From a bacterium (GTDB lineage: Bacteria > Desulfobacterota_D > UBA1144): a DNA stretch of 41,889 nucleotides. Below the pieces are notes generated by a model. That model ran no database searches. It was not told the DNA's origin and saw nothing but the letters and a program-made list of their open reading frames with translations. The stretch's first letter is position 1; each line of letters starts with the position of its first letter. Both the position numbers and the translations under genes were made by a program. This document shows, one piece after another, positions 20,033 through 29,655 of the stretch. The DNA is taken from the NCBI GenBank assembly GCA_002715585.2, contig PAZJ02000011.1, positions 12,866 to 54,754 of the forward strand. The letters run 5' to 3'.

Positions 20033-20902
20033 ATGATAAATTCTAACTTATACAAAAATACATTCAAAACTTCTTTTGAAGTTGTACCCCCAAAGTATGG
20101 GATTAATAATATTTTTTTAAAAAAATTAGTTAAATACTCTAACAGGTTTGATCTTTTAGATTTAACTTGCTGTCCTATGGCAAATCTGAGAATTACACCC
20201 ATAAGTATTGCTCATTTACTTATTAACCAGGGAGTTAGTTCTAAAAAAATTATCATTAACTTTTCCACTAGAGATAGAAATACATTAGCTTTACAAAGTG
20301 AGATATTAGGAGCTTTGGCGATGAAAATAAATAAAATATTAGTTGTCAAAGGGGATAGAATTATCAAAGGTAATTCAAAAAAATCTAAAGAAGTTTTTGA
20401 GATAAATACAGTAAAATTAATTAAAATTCTTTCGGATTTAAGAGAAGGATATGATTATTGCAAAAATAGAACAAATACGTCTTTAAATTATGAGATATTT
20501 TCAACACTCAACCTTAATAAATCTTACAAAGAATTAAAAAAAATTATAAATCAGAGGTTGAAACAAGGATCTAATTTTTTTATTACTCAACCAATTTTCT
20601 CTGAAAGTGATTTTGAACTAATTTCAAAACTATCTATGAAAACAGATTATAAAATTCTATGTGGAATTCTGCCGATAACTAACACTAAAGTCCTAAATAC
20701 TGTTTTTAAAAAGCTAGGCGGTGTCAATATCGACTCTCAACATCTTAAAAAAATTAAAAATATAGATGAAAATGAAATTTTTAATTATTCCAAAGAATAT
20801 TTAAAAAATTTAATTAAAGTATATAAAAGTCATATGGATGGTATTCACATAATGACATCAGGTGATATATCTAAGGCGTCAAAATTAATAGAGAATATAT
20901 AA
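20033..20902 (+). CDS. metF: Methylenetetrahydrofolate reductase
   Basis: FEVVPPKYG, LDLTCCPMANLR, NFSTRDRNTLALQSEILGA, ILVVKGD, FFITQPIF. Confidence 0.87.
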   Translation: MINSNLYKNTFKTSFEVVPPKYGINNIFLKKLVKYSNRFDLLDLTCCPMANLRITPISIAHLLINQGVSSKKIIINFSTRDRNTLALQSEILGALAMKINKILVVKGDRIIKGNSKKSKEVFEINTVKLIKILSDLREGYDYCKNRTNTSLNYEIFSTLNLNKSYKELKKIINQRLKQGSNFFITQPIFSESDFELISKLSMKTDYKILCGILPITNTKVLNTVFKKLGGVNIDSQHLKKIKNIDENEIFNYSKEYLKNLIKVYKSHMDGIHIMTSGDISKASKLIENI

Positions 20903-21564
20903 TGCCAGACACAAAAGATACATTTAATTCCATCGCAAAAGTTTATGATAAAATCAATAATATTATTAGCTTGGGAAGGCATAAGAATTGGAAATCATTT
21001 TTTATCAGTAATGTAAGTTTTGAGGGAAAAATATTAGATATTGGAACCGGGACAGGTGATATAATTTCATCAATTAAAAAGGTCTATCCAAATACTAATT
21101 GTTATGGAATTGACCCATCAAAAAATATGCTATATATCGCCAAACAAAAAAATAAAGATATTAATTTTATAGAAGGATATTCTGAAGATCTTCCATTTCC
21201 TGACAATAGTTTTAATTTTGTAACAATATCTTTTGGCATACGAAATACTTTATCTATTGATGAATCACTTAAGGAAATTCATAGAATTTTGAAAAGTAAC
21301 CATAACTTATTAATTATGGAATTTTCAAAAAATGAAAATTTTATTCTAAAAATATTTACTAGTCTATATCTTTTTTTGATAATTCCGATTGTTGGTCTTT
21401 TGTATGGTAAATTTAAAGAATATTTTTATTTATCGTATTCAATAAGTAATTTTTATACTCCAAAAGAATTTAAAGAATTATTGGAGAATAATTCTTTCTA
21501 TGTAGAATCTGTCAATTCATTTAATTTTGGTCTTGTAACAATCTACAAAGCTAAGAAAATTTAA
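20902..21564 (+). CDS. ubiE: Ubiquinone/menaquinone biosynthesis methyltransferase
   Basis: FNSIAKVYDKINNIISLGRHKNWK, ILDIGTGTGDI, GIDPSKNML, FPDNSFNFVTISFGIRN, EFSKNEN. Confidence 0.92.
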   Translation: MPDTKDTFNSIAKVYDKINNIISLGRHKNWKSFFISNVSFEGKILDIGTGTGDIISSIKKVYPNTNCYGIDPSKNMLYIAKQKNKDINFIEGYSEDLPFPDNSFNFVTISFGIRNTLSIDESLKEIHRILKSNHNLLIMEFSKNENFILKIFTSLYLFLIIPIVGLLYGKFKEYFYLSYSISNFYTPKEFKELLENNSFYVESVNSFNFGLVTIYKAKKI

Positions 21565-22546
21565 AAGTTTCAAGAATTTGGTTTTGGTAAAACTCTAATT
21601 TTTCTTCATTTAAATAGTAATGTGGGGCAGTCAATATAGGTAGATCTAATATTTTTTTATATTTTGCAATTTCATCATTTACTTCGTCATCAGAACCAAC
21701 AATTGCAAATTTCTCTACCATTTCATCACTTACATTTTTTATCATTGAATCAATATCTTTATTAAAATAAGCTCTTCTTATCCTTTCTACATTCGAACCG
21801 AAACCAAGTTGAACAAAAGGCTCCGAATAAGCTTTTACAATAGAGTAAAAAGCTATCGTTCCTTTACAATCTTTTGTCGCCTGAGCCTTATCTCTATTAA
21901 TAGCGCATAGAATTATTGATGAAACATGAGAACCTTTATTTTTTTTTAAAGGAATTATATTGTTTTTAAGATATTCTTTTGAACAAACAACATGTCCTAA
22001 ATATCCATCAGATTCGTTAAGAGCAATATTAGACATTTTGGGTCCTATACCAGCAATCTTTATTGGAATCTGCTCTCTATAAGCTTTAAAAGGCCTTTTA
22101 AAGGCTTTAATTTCTATTTTATGGAACTTATCCGCAAATTCTATGTCGTGGCCGTTATATAAGCCTTTTTGAATATTTTTTAAAATTTTAATTAATGAAC
22201 TCATTCTTTCCGAAGGCTTATCAAAGTTTTCTGATCCATGCCATTTTCTGTTGGTATTAATAGCTCCTGAACCTAAACCTAATATCAGTCTTCCATTTGA
22301 TAAACTATCAATATCCATTGCTGAAATAGCTGTAATTAATGGACTTCGAACGAAGGCTAAAGTAACTGCTGATCCAATTTTTATGTTTTTTGTTATTTCA
22401 GCAATAAATGTTAATTGCTCAAATGAAGAACGGTAAAGTTCTGTTACCCAAGCAGAATGAAAGTTATATTTATCAGCTTTTTTTACAACTTCTTTAATAT
22501 TTTTAAATGAATTAGGATCTAAAATTATTCCAAGATTATTATTCAT
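21551..22546 (-). CDS. LLM-class flavin-dependent oxidoreductase (bacterial luciferase/F420-type family)
   Basis: HSAWVTELYRSSFEQLTFIAEITKNIKIGSAVTLAFVRSPLITAISAMDIDSLSNGRLILGLGSG. Confidence 0.9.
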   Translation of the reverse strand: MNNNLGIILDPNSFKNIKEVVKKADKYNFHSAWVTELYRSSFEQLTFIAEITKNIKIGSAVTLAFVRSPLITAISAMDIDSLSNGRLILGLGSGAINTNRKWHGSENFDKPSERMSSLIKILKNIQKGLYNGHDIEFADKFHKIEIKAFKRPFKAYREQIPIKIAGIGPKMSNIALNESDGYLGHVVCSKEYLKNNIIPLKKNKGSHVSSIILCAINRDKAQATKDCKGTIAFYSIVKAYSEPFVQLGFGSNVERIRRAYFNKDIDSMIKNVSDEMVEKFAIVGSDDEVNDEIAKYKKILDLPILTAPHYYLNEEKLEFYQNQILETFKFS

Positions 22547-22554
22547 AATCGAAT

Positions 22555-22980
22555 CTACGATTCATCAGAGGTGCTTGGTTGAGCATTTTCACCAACTTGA
22601 GATTCAACTTCTTTAAATGGAACATCTAAGCCAACAAGTTCAATTGCCGAAAGTGGTGCCGAATCTCCCCTTCTATATGAAAGCTTGATAACACGCGTAT
22701 AACCGCCGGGTCTATCTATAAAGCTTGGCGCAATAAACTCAAATAAATTCTTAAGAACATCTCTATTTTTTATTTTTGCATCCACAATTCTTCTGGACTG
22801 AACAGAATCAACCTTAGCAGTGGTTATCAACTTTTCAGAATATCTTTTTAACTCTTTTGCACGAGCATCAGTAGTAATAATTCTACCGTGTCGAAATAGC
22901 TCAGTAGCAAGATTCTTCAACAGTGATAATCTATGTTGAGTCTTTAATCCAAGTTTTCCTTTTCTAACTCTATGTCTCAT
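22555..22980 (-). CDS. rplQ: 50S ribosomal protein L17
   Basis: MRHRVRKGKLGLKTQHRLSLLKNLATELFRHGRIITT. Confidence 0.97.
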   Translation of the reverse strand: MRHRVRKGKLGLKTQHRLSLLKNLATELFRHGRIITTDARAKELKRYSEKLITTAKVDSVQSRRIVDAKIKNRDVLKNLFEFIAPSFIDRPGGYTRVIKLSYRRGDSAPLSAIELVGLDVPFKEVESQVGENAQPSTSDES

Positions 22981-24028
22981 TTATAAAATTCCCCTCTGAA
23001 TTATCACTGGGTTCGTCCTCTTTAAGTTTTCTTTGCTCATAATATAAATCTTTATTAATATCTTCACCCAACCTAAGATTATATGAAGATATAACATCTC
23101 TAACTTCATTTAGGGATCTTTTGCCAAAATTTTCCAAATTTAATAAATCTTCTTCATTCAATTGAATAAGATCTCCAAGATATTTTATATTAGCTTTTTC
23201 TAGACAATTTAAAGATCTGGCAGAAAAATCTAATTCCTCTATTTTTGTAAACAGCACATCTTCTGAACCTATTATTTCATCACTCTCTTCCTCAACGATA
23301 GGAATTGAATCAATTTCCTCTTCATCAAAGTTGACAAAAACAGTCATTTGATCTTTAAGTATCTTTGCTCCATACGCGACAGCATCTTCTGGTAACAAGG
23401 TTCCATTAGTCCATACCTCAATAGTTAATCTTTCATAATCTGTTCTTCTACCAACTCTAGCTGCTGTTACATTGTAGTTGACTTTTACTACAGGGGAGAA
23501 AATAGAATCAAGTAATATTTCTCCAATTGAATGATTGTTTTCATCTCTAGATTCAGTAGGCATATAGCCTCTACCCATCTCTATTGTCATTTCAATATCA
23601 AGTTTTGCACTTTCTGACAATGTAGCAATAAATTGATGGTCATTAACAATTTCTACATTTTGATTTGTTTCAATATCTTTTGCTGTAACCTCGCCTTCCC
23701 CTTCATAACTTAAACTAATTATCTGGGGATCGTAAGTATTCATTTTTAAATTTAATTTTTTTAAATTTAATATTATTTCTGTAACATCTTCTTTTACACC
23801 CGTAATTGTTGAAAATTCATGCTGAACACCATCAATTTTTACTTTAGTAATAGCTGGTCCCTGTATTGAGGAAAGTAATATTCTTCTTAAAGAATTTCCG
23901 ATTGTTAGTCCATATCCTTTTTCAAGAGGTTGACACACAAATTTTCCGTAAGTTTCAGATTTTGATTTTTGATCTATTTGTATGGATTTTGGCTTATGTA
24001 AACCAATCCAATTTCGCTGAAATTCCAT
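22970..24028 (-). CDS. rpoA: RNA polymerase alpha subunit
   Basis: GYGLTIGNSLRRILLSSIQGPAIT, GRGYMP, alpha-CTD LNCLEKANIKYLGDLIQL. Confidence 0.98.
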   Translation of the reverse strand: MEFQRNWIGLHKPKSIQIDQKSKSETYGKFVCQPLEKGYGLTIGNSLRRILLSSIQGPAITKVKIDGVQHEFSTITGVKEDVTEIILNLKKLNLKMNTYDPQIISLSYEGEGEVTAKDIETNQNVEIVNDHQFIATLSESAKLDIEMTIEMGRGYMPTESRDENNHSIGEILLDSIFSPVVKVNYNVTAARVGRRTDYERLTIEVWTNGTLLPEDAVAYGAKILKDQMTVFVNFDEEEIDSIPIVEEESDEIIGSEDVLFTKIEELDFSARSLNCLEKANIKYLGDLIQLNEEDLLNLENFGKRSLNEVRDVISSYNLRLGEDINKDLYYEQRKLKEDEPSDNSEGNFINET

Positions 24029-24037
24029 TTATACTCC

Positions 24038-24667
24038 CTATAATTTTGAATAAAATTCAATAATTAACTGTTCATCAAGAGGCAATGTAAAATCATCTCT
24101 TGTAGGTAATCTTTTTACTACACCACTTACTTTATCCGAATTAAAATCAAGCCATTCTGGAACACCCCTTCTTGCCACAGACTCGACTGATTCTTTAATT
24201 CTTTTTTTATCTTTACTCTTTTCTTTTATCTCAATTGCATCATTGATTGATACTAAAAAAGAAGGGATATCTACTTTTTTGCCATTTACTAATATGTGTC
24301 CATGGTTTACATACTGACGCGCTTCATTTCTTGAACTTAGGAATCCTAAACGGTATACAACATTATCAAGCCTTCTTTCGAGATTAGAGATTAAATTATT
24401 ACCTGTAACACCAGGTTGTTTATTTGACTTAACAAAATTAATTCTAAATTGTTTTTCCGTTAGCCCGTATATTCTTTTTAATTTTTGCTTCTCTCTCAAT
24501 CTGATTGCATACTCAGAGGATTTCTGCTTAAACTTTGATTGACTTTGACCAGGCAATATATTCAACCTTCTAGCAGCTTTATCAGAGAAAGATCTATCGC
24601 CTTTTAAAAAAAGCTCTTGCCCTTCTCTTCTTGATAATTTTGTAGTTGGTCCTGTATATCTAGCCAA
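24038..24667 (-). CDS. rpsD: 30S ribosomal protein S4 (C+ scaffold, zinc cysteines absent)
   Basis: RYTGPTTKLSRREGQELFLKGDRSF, ERRLDNVVYRLGFLSSRNEARQYVNHGHILVNGKKVDIPSF. Confidence 0.97.
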   Translation of the reverse strand: MARYTGPTTKLSRREGQELFLKGDRSFSDKAARRLNILPGQSQSKFKQKSSEYAIRLREKQKLKRIYGLTEKQFRINFVKSNKQPGVTGNNLISNLERRLDNVVYRLGFLSSRNEARQYVNHGHILVNGKKVDIPSFLVSINDAIEIKEKSKDKKRIKESVESVARRGVPEWLDFNSDKVSGVVKRLPTRDDFTLPLDEQLIIEFYSKL

Positions 24668-24677
24668 TTAAATATCC

Positions 24678-25061
24678 CTAAACTCTTCTTTTTGCCGGTG
24701 GTCTACACCCATTATGTGGCAGAGGAGTTACATCCTTGATTAAATTAATTTTAATTCCTGCTGTTTGAATTGATCTTATAGCTGTTTCTCTTCCTGGTCC
24801 AGGGCCTTTAACATAAACAGCAATGGTTTTCATACCTAATTCTGCAGCTTTTTTTGCAGCATCCTCTGCTGCTAATTGTGCTGCAAAAGGAGTTCCCTTT
24901 CTAGTTCCTTTAAATCCTTCTTTTCCACCTGCTGCCCAAGATAAAACATTTCCTTCATTATCTGTAATTGTAACAATGGTATTGTTAAAAGTTGCTTGGA
25001 TATGAGCAATTCCAGATTCAACAAACTTTTTAGTTTTTTTACTTTTTTTTGTTTTTCTCAA
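24678..25061 (-). CDS. rpsK: 30S ribosomal protein S11
   Basis: [30 protein letters not shown]...[13 protein letters not shown]. Confidence 0.98.
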   Translation of the reverse strand: MRKTKKSKKTKKFVESGIAHIQATFNNTIVTITDNEGNVLSWAAGGKEGFKGTRKGTPFAAQLAAEDAAKKAAELGMKTIAVYVKGPGPGRETAIRSIQTAGIKINLIKDVTPLPHNGCRPPAKRRV

Positions 25062-25074
25062 AATTATTTAGCTC

Positions 25075-25458
25075 CTACTTCAAACCAGCCTGTTTCTTTT
25101 TGGCTATAGCAAGACCCTTCTTACCCCTTCGAGTCCTAGCATTTGATTTTGTTCTTTGTCCTCTGCATGGTAGTTTTTTTCTGTGCCTTACACCTCTGTA
25201 AGATACAATTTCCTGAAGTCTTTTAATATTGTTTTGAACTTCAACTCTAAGTTCTCCTTCAACAAGATAATCACTTTCAATTAATTGCCTAATTCTTGAA
25301 ACATCATCATCAGTTAATTCCGATGTTTTAACTGCGAAGTCAATATTTGCTTTTTTTAAAATATCCTGTGATATTTTCTTTCCAATCCCATAGATATAAG
25401 TAAGAGATATTAAAACTCTTTTATTCTCAGGTATGTCTACTCCAGCTATTCTAGGCAT
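25075..25458 (-). CDS. rpsM: 30S ribosomal protein S13
   Basis: MPRIAGVDIPENKRVLISLTYIYGIGKKIS...YRGVRHRKKLPCRGQRTKSNARTRRG. Confidence 0.98.
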   Translation of the reverse strand: MPRIAGVDIPENKRVLISLTYIYGIGKKISQDILKKANIDFAVKTSELTDDDVSRIRQLIESDYLVEGELRVEVQNNIKRLQEIVSYRGVRHRKKLPCRGQRTKSNARTRRGKKGLAIAKKKQAGLK

Positions 25459-25496
25459 AAATACTCCATTAAAGCGTTATATTATATATGATAATG

Positions 25497-25715
25497 TCAT
25501 TTCAATCTATATGTTATTCTACCTTTTGTCAAATCATAAGGTGATACCTCAACCTTAACCTTATCCCCAGGTAAAATCCTAATAAAATGAGTTCTCATCT
25601 TACCTGAAACATATGCTAATATTTGATGGCCATTTTCAAGCTCTACCTTAAACATTGCATTCGGAAGAGCTTCTAAAATAGAACCCTCTAATTCAACTCT
25701 TTCTTCTTTTGCCAT
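25497..25715 (-). CDS. infA: Translation initiation factor IF-1
   Basis: [35 protein letters not shown]...[10 protein letters not shown]. Confidence 0.98.
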   Translation of the reverse strand: MAKEERVELEGSILEALPNAMFKVELENGHQILAYVSGKMRTHFIRILPGDKVKVEVSPYDLTKGRITYRLK

Positions 25716-25720
25716 AATAA

Positions 25721-26482
25721 TTAATTGGTTAAAATTTTTGGACCATTCTTGGTTAAGGCAACAGTATGTTCAAAATGTGCAGACAAACTACCGTCACAAG
25801 TCTTAACTGTCCAATTATCATTACTTAATTCGACTTCAAAGTTACCAACATTTACCATTGGTTCAATTGCTAAAACCATCCCCTCCTTAAGTTTCATTGA
25901 TTTTGATCTATCTTTATTATTATCTATAAAATTCGGCACATGTGGCTCTTCATGCAAATCTTTACCTATTCCATGACCAACGTATGATCTAACTACTGTA
26001 AAACCATTTTTTTCAATATGATCCTGAATCGCTTTAGATATATCATAAATTTTATTTCCAACCTGAGCTTTTTGAATTCCTAAGTTTAAAGATTCTTTAG
26101 TAACATTCAAAAGTTTCGTAATATTATCGCTTACATTACCAACAGGAAAAGTGAAAGCAGAGTCTGCATAGAAAGTTCCATCATATACACCAAAATCTAT
26201 ACCAATAATATCTCCTTCTTTGAGGATCCTATTCTTTGAAGGCAATCCATGAACCACTTCATCATTAATAGAGGCACAAATAGATGATGGAAAATTTTGA
26301 TATCCTTTGAAGGCAGGAATAAATCCTTTAGAGATTGTGTATTCTTCTGCTAATTTATCTAATTCCCATGTAGATATACCTGGCTCAATATTTTTAACTA
26401 TAATTTCTCTTACGTCTGAAATTATTTTACCGCATCCACTCATTTGGTTAATTTCATTTTTAGCTTTAATTTTTACTGACAT
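25721..26482 (-). CDS. map: Methionine aminopeptidase type I
   Basis: [48 protein letters not shown]. Confidence 0.97.
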   Translation of the reverse strand: MSVKIKAKNEINQMSGCGKIISDVREIIVKNIEPGISTWELDKLAEEYTISKGFIPAFKGYQNFPSSICASINDEVVHGLPSKNRILKEGDIIGIDFGVYDGTFYADSAFTFPVGNVSDNITKLLNVTKESLNLGIQKAQVGNKIYDISKAIQDHIEKNGFTVVRSYVGHGIGKDLHEEPHVPNFIDNNKDRSKSMKLKEGMVLAIEPMVNVGNFEVELSNDNWTVKTCDGSLSAHFEHTVALTKNGPKILTN

Positions 26483-26488
26483 TGCAAA

Positions 26489-27034
26489 CTATAATAACTT
26501 TTCAATTTCAGAACTGACCTCTTCAATCGAACTATCTCCTTTAATCTCTAATAACTTATTACTATTTTTATAAAAATCTTTAATAGGCAAAGTTTGATTT
26601 TTATAAACATCTAATCTATTTTTTATTGTTATTTCATTATCATCACTTCTTCCACGAGATAACAATCTCTTAGTTAAAACATTATCATCAACTTCCAAAG
26701 AGATAACTTTATCAATTTCTTTGTTAGACTCGATAAGCATTAAATCTAATGCTTCGGCCTGAGAAATGGTTCTAGGAAAACCGTCAAAAAGAAAACCATT
26801 TACATTAGTAGTAGATTCAATCTTGTTTTTTATCATTCCAATTATTAAATCGTCGGTAACCAATTCACCTGAGTCCATAAATTTTTTTGCTTCAATTCCT
26901 AATTGAGTATTGTTAGAGACTTCTTCTCTAAGGATATCACCAGTGGATAAATGTAAAAGATTATGTTTTTCCTTTAAAAGGTCAGCTTGAGTTCCTTTAC
27001 CCGCACCTGGTGGGCCAAATAAAATTAAAATCAT
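26489..27034 (-). CDS. adk: Adenylate kinase (short LID)
   Basis: FGPPGAGKGTQADLL, LSTGDILREE, DGFPRTISQAE; LID reduced to SRGRSDDNEITIKNRL. Confidence 0.97.
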   Translation of the reverse strand: MILILFGPPGAGKGTQADLLKEKHNLLHLSTGDILREEVSNNTQLGIEAKKFMDSGELVTDDLIIGMIKNKIESTTNVNGFLFDGFPRTISQAEALDLMLIESNKEIDKVISLEVDDNVLTKRLLSRGRSDDNEITIKNRLDVYKNQTLPIKDFYKNSNKLLEIKGDSSIEEVSSEIEKLL

Positions 27035-27038
27035 ATAA

Positions 27039-28355
27039 TCACCTCATATTGAACCTTTTAGGTTCCTTTTTCCTTTTTTTATTCCCGTAATTATCATAGT
27101 TATCTGAAATTAGAAATGATTGAATTTGTTGAATAGTATCTAAAGTAACGCCTATCACTATCAATAAAGATGTTCCACCAAAAAAGAAAGGTAGGCTGAA
27201 AGGCTTTGCATTCAATATAGCTGGAATTACACAAACTAATGCAAGGTATAGTGCTCCTATCACTGTGAGTTTTGACATTACACCTTTAATATAATCGGTA
27301 GTATTGTTACCGGGTCTTATCCCTGGGATAAAAGCTCCATTTTTCTTGAGATTATCTGACAATTCTGTAGGATTAATTACCATACCTGTGTAGAAAAATG
27401 TAAAAAATATAACTAAAATTGCAAAAACAAGATTATAAATAAATCCATTATTTAAAAAAGATGCAGACAATTGATTCAAGCTTGGAACATCAATATAATT
27501 GAAAATTGTTAAAGGTAATAATAGAATTGACGAAGCAAAAATTGGAGGGATAACACCCGCTGGGTTAATTTTTAAAGGAAGGTGAGATGACTGAGCCATA
27601 GAAACTTTTCTACCTTGAGTTTTTTGAGGATATTGAACTGGTATTTTTCTAAAAGATCTCTCAACAAAAACCACGGAATACAAAACTATAAGCATAATAA
27701 TTAAATATAAAATAATAGTTAATATATTTAGATCACCAATAGCAACAAAATTAAACAGTTTACCTATCGCAGATGGAGCTCCTGTTATTATTGATGCTGC
27801 AATTATTAATGACAATCCGTTACCTATACCAAAGTTTGTAATTTGCTCACCAAGCCACATTACAAAAAAAGTTCCAGCCGTTAATGTAAATACAGTAAGT
27901 AAATAAAAACTCAAACCAGGATCAAAGACAATATTTGCACCAGTTCCTAGGCCTGTCTGAAGTGCTGTAACTAATAAAGAAGCTTGAAAAAAACATATTA
28001 TAATTGTGAGATACCTCGAGTATTGAGCTATCTTTTTTTTACCTGAGCTATCTTTGTTTAATTCTTCAAGCTTAGGAATAGTTTTAACAACTAGGGACAT
28101 AACAATTGATGATGTAATGTAAGGCATAACGCCAAGAGCAAAGATAGAGGCTCTCTCAAAAGCACCACCTGAAAATAAATTAATTATATCGAAAAAGGAT
28201 TTACCTTGATTCGAAAAGATTTTTAGTATCTCTGCAGAGTCAACACCAGGAATAGGTACAAAAACTCCAAGTCTATATATTATTAAAATAAATAAGGTAA
28301 ATAAAATTCTTTTATTTAACTCAGGTAATTTTGGTAATGAATCAACGGAGCTCAT
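27039..28355 (-). CDS. secY: Preprotein translocase subunit SecY
   Basis: LGVFVPIPGVDSAEI, FALGVMPYITSSIVM, PLKINPAGVIPPIFASS. Confidence 0.98.
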   Translation of the reverse strand: MSSVDSLPKLPELNKRILFTLFILIIYRLGVFVPIPGVDSAEILKIFSNQGKSFFDIINLFSGGAFERASIFALGVMPYITSSIVMSLVVKTIPKLEELNKDSSGKKKIAQYSRYLTIIICFFQASLLVTALQTGLGTGANIVFDPGLSFYLLTVFTLTAGTFFVMWLGEQITNFGIGNGLSLIIAASIITGAPSAIGKLFNFVAIGDLNILTIILYLIIMLIVLYSVVFVERSFRKIPVQYPQKTQGRKVSMAQSSHLPLKINPAGVIPPIFASSILLLPLTIFNYIDVPSLNQLSASFLNNGFIYNLVFAILVIFFTFFYTGMVINPTELSDNLKKNGAFIPGIRPGNNTTDYIKGVMSKLTVIGALYLALVCVIPAILNAKPFSLPFFFGGTSLLIVIGVTLDTIQQIQSFLISDNYDNYGNKKRKKEPKRFNMR

Positions 28356-28786
28356 ACTTTAACAATTGAACCGCCTGCTTGTTTAATTTTGCTTTCTGCT
28401 GATTTGGAAAATGCATCAACACTTATGGAAAATTTTTTATTTAAGTCTCCATGGCCTAAAATTTTAACAGGTTTACTACCAGTAATTTTTCCAATTTTTA
28501 TTAAAAATTCTTTATTAATTTCATCAGATGTTTCAATCTTATTTAACTGACCAACATTTATAACATCATATTGAATTCTATTATAATTCTTAAAACCTCT
28601 TTTAGGGGTTCTCAGAACAAAACTAGATTGACCACCTTCAAACAGTATGGGTACGCCACCTCCAGATCTTGAATTCTGACCTTTATGACCCCTCCCAGCA
28701 GTTTTACCTTTTGAACCAGGACCGCGACCAACTCTTGTTTTCTTGGATGTGGTTGTTTTTTTCAAATTATTAAGCATTAATTTCAC
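28352..28786 (-). CDS. rplO: 50S ribosomal protein L15
   Basis: RVGRGPGSKGKTAGRGHKGQNSRSGGGV. Confidence 0.97.
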   Translation of the reverse strand: MKLMLNNLKKTTTSKKTRVGRGPGSKGKTAGRGHKGQNSRSGGGVPILFEGGQSSFVLRTPKRGFKNYNRIQYDVINVGQLNKIETSDEINKEFLIKIGKITGSKPVKILGHGDLNKKFSISVDAFSKSAESKIKQAGGSIVKV

Positions 28787-29309
28787 CTTCTGCCTTATTT
28801 TTATAATATTGTTTAGGTAAATCTAGATCAGAAGACTCTTTACCCCTATTTTCGGCTGTATCAGAGGGCTCATTTAATAATTTAAGACATTCTATAGTAG
28901 CACTAACAACATTAATAGGATTTCTAGATCCAAGAGACTTTGTTAATACATCTTTAATACCTGCAAGCTCTAAAACCGATCTTACTGCGGCTCCCGCTAT
29001 TACACCGGTACCTGAACCGGCAGGTCTTATCATTACTTGTGAAGATAAAGATTTAGCATAAACTTCATGAGTTATTGTTCTTCCATTCATATTTATTTCA
29101 ATTAAATTCTTTTTTGCTTTTTCAATAGCTTTTCTTATTGCATCAGGGACCTCGTTTGATTTGCCTAACCCCGAACCAACTTTTCCTTTCATATTGCCTA
29201 TGACAACTAAGGCTGTAAAATGAAAGTTTTTACCACCTTTTGTTACTTTTGCAACTCTTCTAATGTGTATTATTTTCTCTGTAAATTCTTTATCTTGACT
29301 AATACTCAA
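28770..29309 (-). CDS. rpsE: 30S ribosomal protein S5
   Basis: IIHIRRVAKVTKGGKNFHFTALVVIGN...GSGTGVIAGAAVRSVLELAGIKDVLTKSLGSRNPIN. Confidence 0.97.
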   Translation of the reverse strand: MSISQDKEFTEKIIHIRRVAKVTKGGKNFHFTALVVIGNMKGKVGSGLGKSNEVPDAIRKAIEKAKKNLIEINMNGRTITHEVYAKSLSSQVMIRPAGSGTGVIAGAAVRSVLELAGIKDVLTKSLGSRNPINVVSATIECLKLLNEPSDTAENRGKESSDLDLPKQYYKNKAEGEINA

Positions 29310-29320
29310 ATTTGATCTCC

Positions 29321-29653
29321 TTAAAAATTAAATCCTTTATCCCTGAGCGCATCAGCGAACTCTTTTAATCTACCATGATATTTATAACCACTTTTATCAA
29401 AAACAATCTTTTTAACACCTAGCTTAGATGCTTTATCAGCTAAAGATTCCGCAAGTTTTAAAGAAGATTCTTTTTTTGAAATAGCAGCAGATGCTAATGT
29501 AATCCCTTTTGTATCATCAACCAATCCTACATAATAATTTTTCAATGATCTAAAAATATATAATCTTGGAATCTCAGGAGTTCCAAAAATATTTTTTCTA
29601 TTTCTGGAGTGCCTTTTAACTCTAAGTTTGTTTTTTTCAATTTGATTAATCAT
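29321..29653 (-). CDS. rplR: 50S ribosomal protein L18
   Basis: PRLYIFRSLKNYYVGLVDDTKGITLASA...VFDKSGYKYHGRLKEFADALRDKG. Confidence 0.97.
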   Translation of the reverse strand: MINQIEKNKLRVKRHSRNRKNIFGTPEIPRLYIFRSLKNYYVGLVDDTKGITLASAAISKKESSLKLAESLADKASKLGVKKIVFDKSGYKYHGRLKEFADALRDKGFNF

Positions 29654-29655
29654 TT

